Origin: Erythrobasidium yunnanense
Taxonomy: Eukaryota; Basidiomycota; Cystobasidiomycetes; Erythrobasidiales; Erythrobasidiaceae
DNA length: 64,000 nucleotides
NCBI GenBank assembly: GCA_001600175.1
Contig: BCJC01000002.1
Coordinates: 2,887,111 to 2,951,110 of the forward strand
Direction: 5' to 3'
Shown here piece after piece: positions 55,414-64,000 of the stretch; within the stretch, counting starts at the first letter, position 1, and each line of letters starts with the position of its first letter. Both the position numbers and the translations under genes were made by a program. The notes under the pieces are model-generated. The model saw only the letters and a program-made list of their open reading frames with translations. It had not been told where the DNA came from and did no database searches.

Positions 55414-58219
55414 ATGGCTCCCTTACACTGGACTCCAACGCGTGAAGATGTCGAGAAGTCTGCCCTCAACAGTTTCCGGCAATTCGTCAACAAACGCTAT
55501 GCCCTGGACTTTCCTGAGACTAACTTCTACTGGGACCTACATGCTTGGAGTGTCAAAGATGCGACGACTATCAACCAGTTCTGGGAAGCGCTTTGGGACT
55601 GGTCTGGCATGATAGGCGAGAAAGGCCCTTCGCCGGTAACTCTCTATGCTTTCTCTAGGCATTGATTAGTTGCTCAATGTTGGACATTCGCAGCTCTTTG
55701 ACGCATCCCTGCCTATGTACGAGACGGACAAGATGGCCAAAAACGCTCGGCTGAACTGGGCGGAGAACATGCTACTTTCGCATGAACACGCAAAATCAAA
55801 GTCGCAACTCGCAGTTATCTCATGTATCGAACCAGACGTAAAGAATGGAGAGAAAGACGGCTTCATTCGCAGTCTTACGTTCGATCAGCTATACCTCGAG
55901 GTCGCTCAATTAGCGAGTGCATTGAAGAAATTAGGAGTCGGACCAGGAGACAGAGTAGCAGCTCTCATACCAAATAACGCAGGTGCGGACCTGCGAAGAA
56001 GGCTTCCTCGAGAATAGAAACTGATTCCGGAGATACAGAGGCAATCACCACACTTTTGGCCACTTCCTCAATAGGTGCTGTATGGAGCTCATCACCACCT
56101 GAATTCGGCAGTACTGCTGTTCTGGATCGCCTAACTCAAGTATGTCAGCCTGTGCCAGGACAAGCGCATCCGCTTAATCTGTGTTGTGACAGCTGAAACC
56201 CAAGGTACTTCTTGCTGCCGACAAATATCGCGCTGGAGGAAAAGACTTCAGTATAATTCCCAAGCTAGCGGAAATTGTGCCAGAGCTGGAAGCAGCAGGG
56301 CTTGAGCATGTCATTATCGTCGGTCACCTAGCGAAGGACAGGAAGCCGCAAGAACCGCTACCAGTATATCAGAAGGCGAAGACAGTGGCATATACGGATC
56401 TGCTCGACCAAGCAGCCACAACTATCGATTTCTGGCGGGGTCCCGCGAATGCGCCTCTATGGGTGCTGTATTCCAGCGGAACGAGTAAGCAATATACACC
56501 TTCTTGAACTCAAGGAAACGCTTACTTGTTATCCCTGCATAGCTGGAAAGCCCAAAGCCATCGTTCATAACCAGCTCGGCATGGCATGGGAGATGAAGAA
56601 GCAGGGTCTGCTGCATAATAATTTTCGAGCCGGCGATTGTCAGTTACAAATAACGACTACTGGTGCGCCACAATATATCTCAGCACTCACGGACTCCGGC
56701 TGAATCTTGATCTTGCAGGCTGGATGATGTGGTGAGCTATGTCGCGAATCACGAGAAACATACCAGCGCTGACATGCAAAAAGGAACCAAATGGTGAACC
56801 ATCTCTGCATGGGCATGTGTGTTGTCGCATACGATGGCAGCCCTCTCTACCCGACAAAAACTGCTCTTTTCGACATCATCGATGCCCATAAGTAGGCCAT
56901 CTCCTTCGCTTATGGGATTCCTTACTCATGACTCTCTCTGCAGCGTCACTTCCTTCAGCTTATCTCCGCGGTACCTCCAAATTCTGCTACAAGAAGGCTA
57001 CAGACCGAAAGAGACACATTCTCTGAAGCACCTCAACATGATCTTCAGTGCTGGCTCACCCCTCAAAGCCGATATATACGAGTTCATCCGGAACGATATT
57101 AAAGACGTCTTCATTAGCAACGGAACAGGAGGAACAGACATCTGTTCCGTCTTTCTTGGCTCTTGTCCAGTACTACCGATGTACCAGGGCGTCATTCAAT
57201 GCCCCTTCTTGGGCGTGGCTCTAGCGTGCTTCGATGAGAATGGTAACCCGTACAGTCAGGGTGAAGAAGGAGACCTCGTCATTACGCAGCCGTTCCCCAA
57301 TGCTCCGCTAGGCTTGTTAGGCGATGATGAAAACAAGACGAAGCTCAAAGATACATACTACAACCAGTATCCAGGCCGTACGGTCTGGTATCAGGCAGAT
57401 TACCGTACGTCGAAGCTTAGCTCTGGCAGCAAGAAACAACGCTGACCACCGATGTGTAGTCCAAATCGACAAGGATACACGCGGAATAACGATGCTGGGA
57501 AGGAGCGATGGTGTGCTTAATCCGCAAGGTGTCCGCTTTGGAAGCGCCGAGCTGTATGCTGTGGTGGAAGAGATCAAGGACGAGTGGGTCGACAATCTAC
57601 CTCAATATACGTAGTTTCATGCTAATATGGTGTTTCAGGGTTGATGACTGCATCGCTGTCGGGCAAAAGATGCCAGATGGCGATGAGCGTGTCATACTTT
57701 TCGTCAGACCGGTCGCTGGTAAGCCATTGGACGAGGCGCTAGTCAAACGCATCAAGACTGCAATTCGAGCACGCCTATCGCATCGCCACGTTCCTGCTAA
57801 GGTTATCGAATGTCATGGTAAGAGCGCTTCTTTATGCTGTTATTGACTCTGCTGATTCTGGCGGTGTGTACAGACATACCAGTATGCAAAGTATTCCTGA
57901 GGTATGCTTGCTTTGCTAATGTTTCATGCACAGTACACGGTGAATAGCAAGCGGGTCGAAGTGGCTGTCAAGAAGATCATCAACGGCGCCGCGCCTTCGT
58001 CGCTCAATACCAGGTGAGCATGTCTATATGTCTCGTCTGGTATATATGCTGAAATCTTGTATTACTAGTGGAATGGCTAATCCCGAAAGTCTGCAGTTCT
58101 TCGTCAACCATCCGGAACTCCGGCTTCCATCAAGCACACTCAGCACCAAAGATCAACTACCTGCAAGCAGTCTGAGCAACCCAGCAGAAGCTGTCATAGC
58201 GTCTCATGCCACTCGGTGA
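55414..58219 (+). CDS. Acetoacetyl-CoA synthetase (acetoacetate-CoA ligase), 715 aa
   Basis: Exons 55414-55635, 55694-55982, 56039-56139, 56193-56484, 56543-56662, 56719-56731, 56784-56891, 56944-57404, 57460-57583, 57639-57817, 57874-57881, 57934-58013 and 58069-58219. The enzyme activates acetoacetate with ATP and CoA in the cytosol, feeding ketone-body carbon to sterol and lipid synthesis. ANL-superfamily motifs: [15 protein letters not shown] (A3 motif, split by an intron), TTTGWMMWNQMV (encoded partly by a 13-nt exon), [31 protein letters not shown], and the catalytic-Lys region [20 protein letters not shown]. The MMWN and [11 protein letters not shown] forms separate it from acetyl-CoA synthetase. 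Two micro-exons (13 and 8 nt) were needed to restore conserved peptides. Confidence 0.93.
56719..56731 (+). other. 13-nt micro-exon of acetoacetyl-CoA synthetase
   Basis: GCTGGATGATGTG between TTGCAG and GTGAGC completes Gly, encodes Trp-Met-Met and starts Trp, giving TTTGWMMWN. The flanking introns are 56 and 52 nt. Confidence 0.85.
57874..57881 (+). other. 8-nt micro-exon of acetoacetyl-CoA synthetase
   Basis: ACATACCA between TACAG and GTATGC completes Asp and encodes Ile-Pro, giving [14 protein letters not shown]. The flanking introns are 56 and 52 nt and both frames fit only with this exon. Confidence 0.82.
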
Positions 58220-58575
58220 TCGGATCGGGCAACAATAGAACACATAGGGCCAACAATAAAAACTCTCAGATCGCACGGACTCTTCCTGTTCCTGGCAACA
58301 ATAGAGATGGCACCTCTGACCTTCTTTCAAGGACAACTGGCGTGGTCTGCTCTATAGCAAAGCACGTCCGCTGCGCAGGAGAGCACGCCCTAAGGCGAGC
58401 AGGTACCCTCTATCTCTTGTTTCTGAAGGCGATAAACAGTTGTGTACCGAGTATCAAAAAGAAAAGGCCAATGCCATGCCTAAATGCATGACAACCAAGA
58501 GTCACAGCTTCCCTCCCCCTTCTGCTCCCCCTTCTGCCTAAATCGCCTACCCCGTCTACTACCATCACAGCCAGC
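58220..58575. other. Intergenic, no supported gene
   Basis: Short spacer, same-strand genes on each side; nothing recognised. Confidence 0.5.
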
Positions 58576-59650
58576 ATGTTTCAGCTCCCAGGCGTTTCGC
58601 ATTCTCTGTCCCTTAGAAGCCTCTTTGGCGGGCCATCCAGTCTTCTAAGATGTTCGAGACGTGCTCGCACTAGTCAAATTACATCCGTGCCGATGAGGTG
58701 CGTACTATGTGATCTATAACGACGGGTTCGGCTTACATCCCCCCATCAGATTCTTCTCTTATAGCGGCAACCTGTTGGCCAAGAAGCCTACCGTACTTCC
58801 CCTCACTATGCGTACCACACCACGTCCTACCCCTCCCGCTGCTACCAACAAGCCTCCAGCCAGCAAGTCGGCTACTTTCCTCCCCGATTCGAGTCTCTCC
58901 CGCACCCGGCAAACCCCAATGATGCCTGGAGCTCCTTCCAGTCCCGGAGGTCCCTCCAAAACCGGAGCTCCCTCCGTCCCATCGCATCGACGGCAAGCGA
59001 ATGTCGTTGCCTACCGAGCCCTCCGCTGCTTTCGCTACTGGGCTCCAAAGCTAGATATAGTAACCGGCACTTTCGGATCTCTGCAGCAGGGCACTATTAG
59101 CGCTTTCTTGCATCAGGCTGCTCATGCAAAGGAGCAAATCGGACACGGAATCAACCTACTCAGCAAGGACCTCAGCATCCCACCCCTTCATCGGGTCCTT
59201 ATTTTCAGTAGACATTGGGACAAGGCCTGGCAGATTCTGACAGGAATGGAGGACGCCAAACTCATACTTTCTGAAGGTATCGACCGGAAGATGGAAGAGG
59301 TGGCGGGCCATTCTTCGAAGTTCCTCTTGAATAGACTGCACTGGTGCATCAACGACAATGCTGTCAGCACTGCAACTACAGCTTTATACGGTATGCCTCT
59401 GAGGCACGCCGAGCAGCAGTTTGTGATGCTCGACAACGTACGCATGCGACTCTTGGCGGATCTGCTTTCTGCAGCTCGAAGCGGTCGAAGAAGCTTTCCT
59501 GCCACCGATCTAGCTATCGAAGCGTTCACACTCCTTCCAGACGGCAGCTTCAACATGCCTGCCTTTGAGCGATTGAAGACAGCGTTGAATGTGCAACGGA
59601 AGGAAGATCAAGTTGCCCAGTACATGGCTCGAAACGTTGGTGGAATATAG
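58576..59650 (+). CDS. Probable mitochondrial protein, 340 aa, unknown
   Basis: Exons 58576-58697 and 58750-59650 with a 52-nt intron. Exon 1 supplies an N terminus rich in Ser, Arg and Leu without acids (MFQLPGVSHSLSLRSLFGGP), continued by RCSRRARTSQ and MRFFSYSGNLLAKK: a strong presequence-like feature. A Pro/Thr/Ser-rich linker (~residues 65-130) precedes a helical domain (KEQIGHGINLLSKDLSIPPL, RHWDKAWQILTGMEDAKLIL, AEQQFVMLDNVRMRLLADLL). No known domain recognised; an organelle function is inference from the presequence. Confidence 0.62.
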
Positions 59651-60119
59651 ATCCTTGAGAGGTTTCGAATATGTAGGAGAGCTGGGCAGGCACTGTGTAC
59701 ATAGCCTTTCAGTTACTGATAGTAGTAGTCGACATCTAGCATAGCAGCATCTAGCATAGCATAGCCGCATTAGTATAATCCATCGTTCCTCATAAGATCT
59801 TGTTCTTTTCGCCGCTTAAACTATCGCTCCCCTGATCAGGACAGATAGGCCCCGCGTGCTCAGGCGGCAAACAAAAGGCCTCGATCGAGCACGCGTTCAG
59901 TGCAGTCAATTATTGGTCTCTACGCGTTTGTGCATTCAAGCTGGTAGGAACAATAGAATGCTTCCGGCTGAGCTTCTTTTGCTTTGTAGCGAGTTTGATG
60001 AAGGGTCGCGCAGGACAACATGGTCATCGAGCGAAGTATCATTACGCCCTTCGAACTGTAGCATAACGACACACAGCCGTGCTGCTCTCTCTTCGCAGTG
60101 ATACCAGGTCAAGACTAGG
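59651..60119. other. Intergenic, no supported gene
   Basis: Contains a short imperfect repeat of ATCTAGCATAGCA near 59735-59765; otherwise nothing recognised. Confidence 0.5.
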
Positions 60120-61019
60120 ATGGGACCGGCCATCGCTATGTGAGCCCTGCCGCCATGTTCACCGTGTGGAAGCTGAGAGAAGCTAGGCAGTATCTCCTTG
60201 TTGGCGAGAAAGGGAATCGCAACCACCTATAAATGCGCTGTCAAGGTTGAGAAGCCAATATCGTTCCTGAAGCGACAGGCTCTCAACGCCGCTACCGCGT
60301 CGCGTGTCACAAAGGCCGCACTGGGAGGCGTTGGTCCTCTTCGTCAGACACTATCTCAACTCAAGCAGCGTCACACGCGTAGCGGGGGAGACAAGCGATA
60401 CTTCAGCAGAAGCGCGCTACAGCAGATTGCCGAGCCTGTAGGAACTTGGGACTTAGACTTCATCAAGAGTGGGATTGCGCGACAGAAGGAGCTCAAGCCA
60501 GCCATTCTCAAGTGTATTCGATTATGCTTTCGCATCATCAATCGCATTCGTCCCCTCCGCTTGGAGGATCTGGAAGAGCTATTAGCGCAACTGCTCAGAG
60601 CCGCACGGCTGTTGGAGGAATTTGTCAAAAGCATAGTTCCATTAGATGACAAGAAGGAGGCTGCCGGAAAGCAGTACCTAGACTATCAAGCGACCCTAGG
60701 AAAGATAGGGCTACATATGCGGAGTGCTCGACCACTGGATCGGCAAATACGCAGCTTCTCCAACGATATATCTCTTGCAGAACAATTACAGAGCCGGAGT
60801 CTACTGGAGAATCAGTTGGCCAGCCTGCAGAAACAGATGGCAGTCAGGGCTAGCGAATGGCAGTTACAAGCCAAGCGGAAAATCCCTTCGTCCGTGCTGG
60901 CAAGATTCCAACAGCTACTCGAACGGTCAACTGACCAGGATGGCTTGGACAAAGACGAGGCGGAGGATCTCTTGAGGGATGTGAGGGCGCTTTCGGTGCT
61001 GAGACCTGGACAGGGGTGA
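60120..61019 (+). CDS. Helical orphan protein, 282 aa
   Basis: A 20-nt first exon (60120-60139, MGPAIA) is joined over a 51-nt intron (GTGAGC to AGGCAG) to exon 2, 60191-61019. The start is supported because exon 2 has no in-frame ATG before its conserved-looking part and a stop lies just upstream at 60174. The protein is basic and almost entirely helical (LEDLEELLAQLLRAARLLEE, LAEQLQSRSLLENQLASLQK, LDKDEAEDLLRDVRALSVLR). The N terminus could be a short organelle-targeting sequence. Function unknown. Confidence 0.55.
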
Positions 61020-61795
61020 ATCCAAGCATGTGTATCTAGTCGTATTACCGTGGGTGTCTGTAAAGATCAGGAGGACATGGCTTTGACAGCCTGTGCGAAG
61101 CACCTCTCTTCCCGCCAATGCTTGCTTGTCGCGTGAGCATGCAGTGTTCGCTCGAGCGCATACCGTCTAGCAGCCAAGAGCACAAGCTGGTTCGACTATC
61201 TTGCAGAGAAGAACTGGCGATGGCACTCCCCCCTTGCAGCTCACTTCTGGCTGACCGGTCGAGCCTGTCTCTTGAGAACCAAAGTAGAGTCGCTTCCAGA
61301 CAGCGCATGGATGGCTCGTTCAACAAGCTATGGCTTCTTCTTTCACCAGCGCATCATGGCCTGTCTACATATTGAAGCCAAAGAATTGGAGGATGGGAAA
61401 GTCCCAAACGCACCCTGGCCCGCCATGTCTCGACGATGTGAAGCTTTATACATCCATAACCTTCTACCTCTGTCGGTACATACCGCTTGGTTGAATGTCT
61501 TCCCGTCTCGGCACTTCCCAGTCTCTTCCCTTCCTAAACCGTGGCCGGACAAAAAAAACAGCTATAAGAAGTCGCATGAAAGCAGGGCCAGAAGATAGTT
61601 CCCACTGTGTCGACGTGGGTGACAGCAGACTTTCCCTGACACCCCTTCAGAGCGTCCCTTCATATCTTCACCGCCATGACGGTAGACTTGAGTGACAGCT
61701 TTGCTGCAGCGGGAGTTGGAATGCCGCTTGTCTCACTGCTCTTTGCTTTCTAGTCATCAGTCATACTCGCGACAACAGTAAATCAACCCAAGAAT
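61020..61795. other. Intergenic; one unconvincing 108-codon ORF
   Basis: ORF 61272-61598 includes a plausible-looking segment (LHIEAKELEDGKVPNAPWPA) but begins without ATG and has no splice partner or relative that I recognise. Confidence 0.4.
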
Positions 61796-63100
61796 ATGCC
61801 TTCAACCAATCCAAAGCAAAACCCTCTGTCAAGACAAGGCTCGGCAACCTCCTCGATCGCGCATATGTCAGGTAGAAGGACCAGTATGGCGTCGTCCGCT
61901 GCATCTTGGATGACCGATGACGATACCGTACAAGCCCAGCTTCAGTTGCTGAAGAAGCGCAATCCATCTGGCGAATTCGAATACGTCCGACGCAACCCTT
62001 GGGACACAGCCTACATCCGCAAGCCGTCTGTAGACAGCAACTTTAGCTTCCCACCTAGTCCAGCTGTCTCTGCCAGGGCATCCCGCCGCAACAGTCGCGT
62101 GTCCAGTGTCCCTCTGTCCATGACCACTCCTCAAGACTTGGAGATCCAAAAGATAGTCCAGCGTATGGGACGCTATGGTCCAGTCTGCATCTTCCTACGT
62201 CTTTGTAAGGGAGAGCAGTAAGTCTCGCTACGCGCGCATCCTTCCTATTCTGGACTGAGTTGTCGTACTGTGTTCCAGCAACATCGGAGCAACACGAAAC
62301 GGAGTCGGCAACCTGGGAGGAGATGATCTACCAGACCCTCCGCTTTCCGATCTCGGCAACATCCAAGCCAAAGAGCTCAAAACTGCTTACCCTTACCTGT
62401 TTCCACTCGTAAAGAGGCTCGGAGGCAAGTTCCTCATCTCCAACCTTCGACGCACGCGCGACACTGCTTTTTAAGGCTGGCCTGAACTACTCGAGCTGGA
62501 GAATCACAAGATGTTCGAGATTCGCCCTGAGCTGTCAGTGCCGCTCGTTATCTACAGAAAGCTGTGGCCCCAGTAGCTGATTGCTTCTACTGCTCTTTCG
62601 TTAGCCAAGAAGACACGAGTGATCCCTGCGACATTGGGAAGACTCCCGCCGAAACGGAAAAGGAATACCCTGGAATCGACTATTCTCGATGCGTTGAAGA
62701 GGTCAACAGCAAGAAGGGCATCTACAGACCATCGTGAGTTCGTGTGACCAGATACAGGCTCCGCCTTCAGCTCACTGGCCTTGCATCACAGAGCAACCCC
62801 AATCCGGGGCAAAGCATTCATGAAAAAGGTGCAGAAGCGACCTGAGCCCATCCTGGTCTTCGTCTCGCATGGTATGACGCTCTACGACATAATGTCAGGC
62901 AGACATTGGAGAGAGCCTACTAATTCCCTGGTAAGCTATGAGCGAACGGGCGACGAACACCATCAACGATATGCTGATATGGTTGTTGTGTTCAGCTGAA
63001 ACCTGCCGAAGCTGCTGTCCGTGTGTTCGGCGATGCAAAGGGAAAGTTGGACACCCCTGCTAAAAAGTATAGCAAGGCTATCCTTACCGGAAAGATCTGA
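61796..63100 (+). pseudogene. Histidine-phosphatase (phosphoglycerate-mutase-like) gene, apparently decayed
   Basis: Exons 61796-62217, 62279-62533, 62605-62733, 62792-62930 and 62996-63100. The order of motifs matches fungal PGAM-like phosphatases: a first motif, DPPLSDLGNIQAKEL, an SPLRRT-type block (FLISNLRRTRDTA), PELQEDTSDPCDIG, DYSRCVEEVNSKKGIYRPS, and the second-His motif ILVFVSHGMTLYDIM. Two defects are visible. The nucleophile motif, normally RHGEG.HN, reads RLCKGEHN (residues 135-142), so the catalytic His is absent. A TAA at 62472-62474 follows the LRRT block in frame. A potential 51-nt GC-AG intron (62425-62475, GCAAGT donor) would bypass the stop in frame but delete the LRRT block. 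Either product should lack catalysis. The basic Ser-rich N terminus (~110 residues) is not part of the family core. Confidence 0.65.
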
Positions 63101-63716
63101 GCGTAAGCGTTCAGCCCTGCTCGTCTGTGTGAGGCTATCCTATCTACCTGGAAACCCCGTTGTGAACATCGGCGGAACCCTCCTGAACCGAGTCTGTCCT
63201 GCTTCTAGCATGTGCCCTGACATTCAGCCCGCCAAATATAGAGCTTCCTCGCCGGTGACATGTGCTACGGCTGTTCTGAGATAAAGACTAACTTTCACAT
63301 GCAGGATCAGCTTGCGAGAGTACAGGAATTCCACGAGAACCTCTCGCTCCCGCGATTGGACGTCAGTGCTACAACAGAGTAACACAAGAGCAGCTTGCTA
63401 AGCACTGCTAGATTCCCTGGCAAGCAGCAGATGTACGGGTCTCGCATTCAGCTCACGATCATGATTGGCGGATACGACTTGTTATGCCATAGAGCAGAGG
63501 TTGAATACTTGACTGTAACATGATCACAGAGCGTATGTTGGCATCTTCGCTGTCTAGCTAGACCTTCATTTTATCCCAAGCCAACATCGACTCGAAACAC
63601 CACGCCCAAGCTGGCGGGCCAGAAACAGAGGCAGAGCGGCTAGAGGCCAGCGAGGAGGACGGCCTGAAGAATAATCAAAATCGTACTCGTGCGCGTCTGC
63701 TAGCGGAACCCCAAGG
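63101..63716. other. Intergenic or 3' remains of the phosphatase-like gene
   Basis: A plus-strand block ending DVSATTE (stop near 63381) looks protein-like but could not be joined to the phosphatase frame. Confidence 0.35.
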
Positions 63717-64000
63717 ATGGTCACTCGAAGAAGCTCAGTCTCGCAGCCAGCTCCAGCTGCTCCAGCGCTCCCAGCAGGCTCAGCGACGAAGGCGATTCCA
63801 CAGCCAGGTTCTACGCCAGTGGAAGGAGCTGCCGACATCAACGATGCCTACGGAGTGAATCAACTTCTGACCTTTCTTGCTGACCGGTTGCAGCGAGCTG
63901 ACTTGCGAGAGTTTACAGACGAAAACGCTGGCTGAATTGAGGGAGGAGGCCCGGCGGCAGCGCAAAGATGCCCTAATGTAAGCAAGCTACAGTCATGTAC
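63717..64000 (+). CDS. Partial gene, unknown product (5' end only)
   Basis: Exon 1 63717-63854 (MVTRRSSVSQPAPAAPALPA, then NDAYG), a 64-nt intron GTGAAT to TTACAG with a TGCTGAC branch-like site, and exon 2 63919-63977 (TKTLAELREEARRQRKDALM) followed by a GTAAGC donor. Runs off the right edge. The N terminus is basic and Ala/Pro-rich; exon 2 is a charged helix. No family recognised. Confidence 0.45.

Noticed and set aside
55636-55669. A 34-nt ultra-short intron in acetoacetyl-CoA synthetase
   Set aside because: The next acceptor (55693) gives a normal 58-nt intron and a better match to the family (PSP followed by [10 protein letters not shown]), so the ultra-short version is not needed.
57611-57638. 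A 28-nt intron in acetoacetyl-CoA synthetase
   Set aside because: Using the donor GTGGGT at 57584 gives a 55-nt intron in the right phase and the conserved spacing [12 protein letters not shown].
61272-61598. 108-codon ORF before the phosphatase-like gene
   Set aside because: No ATG at its start and no recognised relative; kept only as a note in the spacer entry.
62573-62604. A 32-nt intron in the phosphatase-like gene
   Set aside because: The donor at 62534 gives a 71-nt intron and the family-typical PELQEDTSDPCDIG.

Overview
The window is a gene-dense stretch of a filamentous or dimorphic fungus, most likely a compact-genome basidiomycete. The evidence is many short spliceosomal introns (mostly 50-65 nt), a class I hydrophobin, a short Gly/Arg-tailed small membrane protein of a type I associate with dikaryotic fungi, and single-copy fungal orthologues (SNF1, SMC2, VPS29, MGM101, PUP1, EOS1, SFK1, RPF1). 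A Pucciniomycotina or Ustilaginomycotina affiliation is a guess from style only. No tRNA, rRNA, CRISPR array or recognisable transposon was seen; repeats are limited to short tandem duplications.

Layout. 1-4.95 kb: a coding fragment at the edge, an orphan protein, EOS1, and a convergent multi-pass membrane protein. 5.5-8.9 kb: three tandem genes for secreted proteins that are diverged paralogues. 9.0-13.1 kb: a large glutamine-rich orphan on the minus strand and another small secreted protein. 13.4-18.6 kb: RPF1 and SNF1, divergent with only 87 bp between start codons. 20.3-23.1 kb: a tandem pair of an unknown family. 23.5-29.0 kb: SMC2 and VPS29. 29.7-33.6 kb: an orphan, MGM101, and a Ser-rich orphan. 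35.7-40.5 kb: a 1520-residue Bfa1/Byr4-like mitotic-exit regulator. 41.4-44.8 kb: three tandem genes of a second unknown family. 45.1-52.1 kb: proteasome beta-2 (PUP1), SFK1, a mitochondrial-type orphan, the 63-residue small protein and the hydrophobin. 52.7-58.2 kb: an FHA protein with a PCNA-binding-type motif and a tail anchor, then acetoacetyl-CoA synthetase. 58.6-64 kb: two orphans, a decayed histidine-phosphatase-like gene, and a partial gene.

Housekeeping genes (cohesion/condensation, proteasome, ribosome assembly, retromer, mtDNA maintenance, energy signalling) are interleaved with lineage-specific tandem families. There is no sign that the neighbours form a single pathway. The most unusual signals are the three tandem families, micro-exons of 8, 10 and 13 nt inside catalytic cores, several GC-AG introns, and the decayed phosphatase. 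All exon models were built by eye from splice consensus, reading-frame continuity and family conservation, and have not been checked against transcripts.
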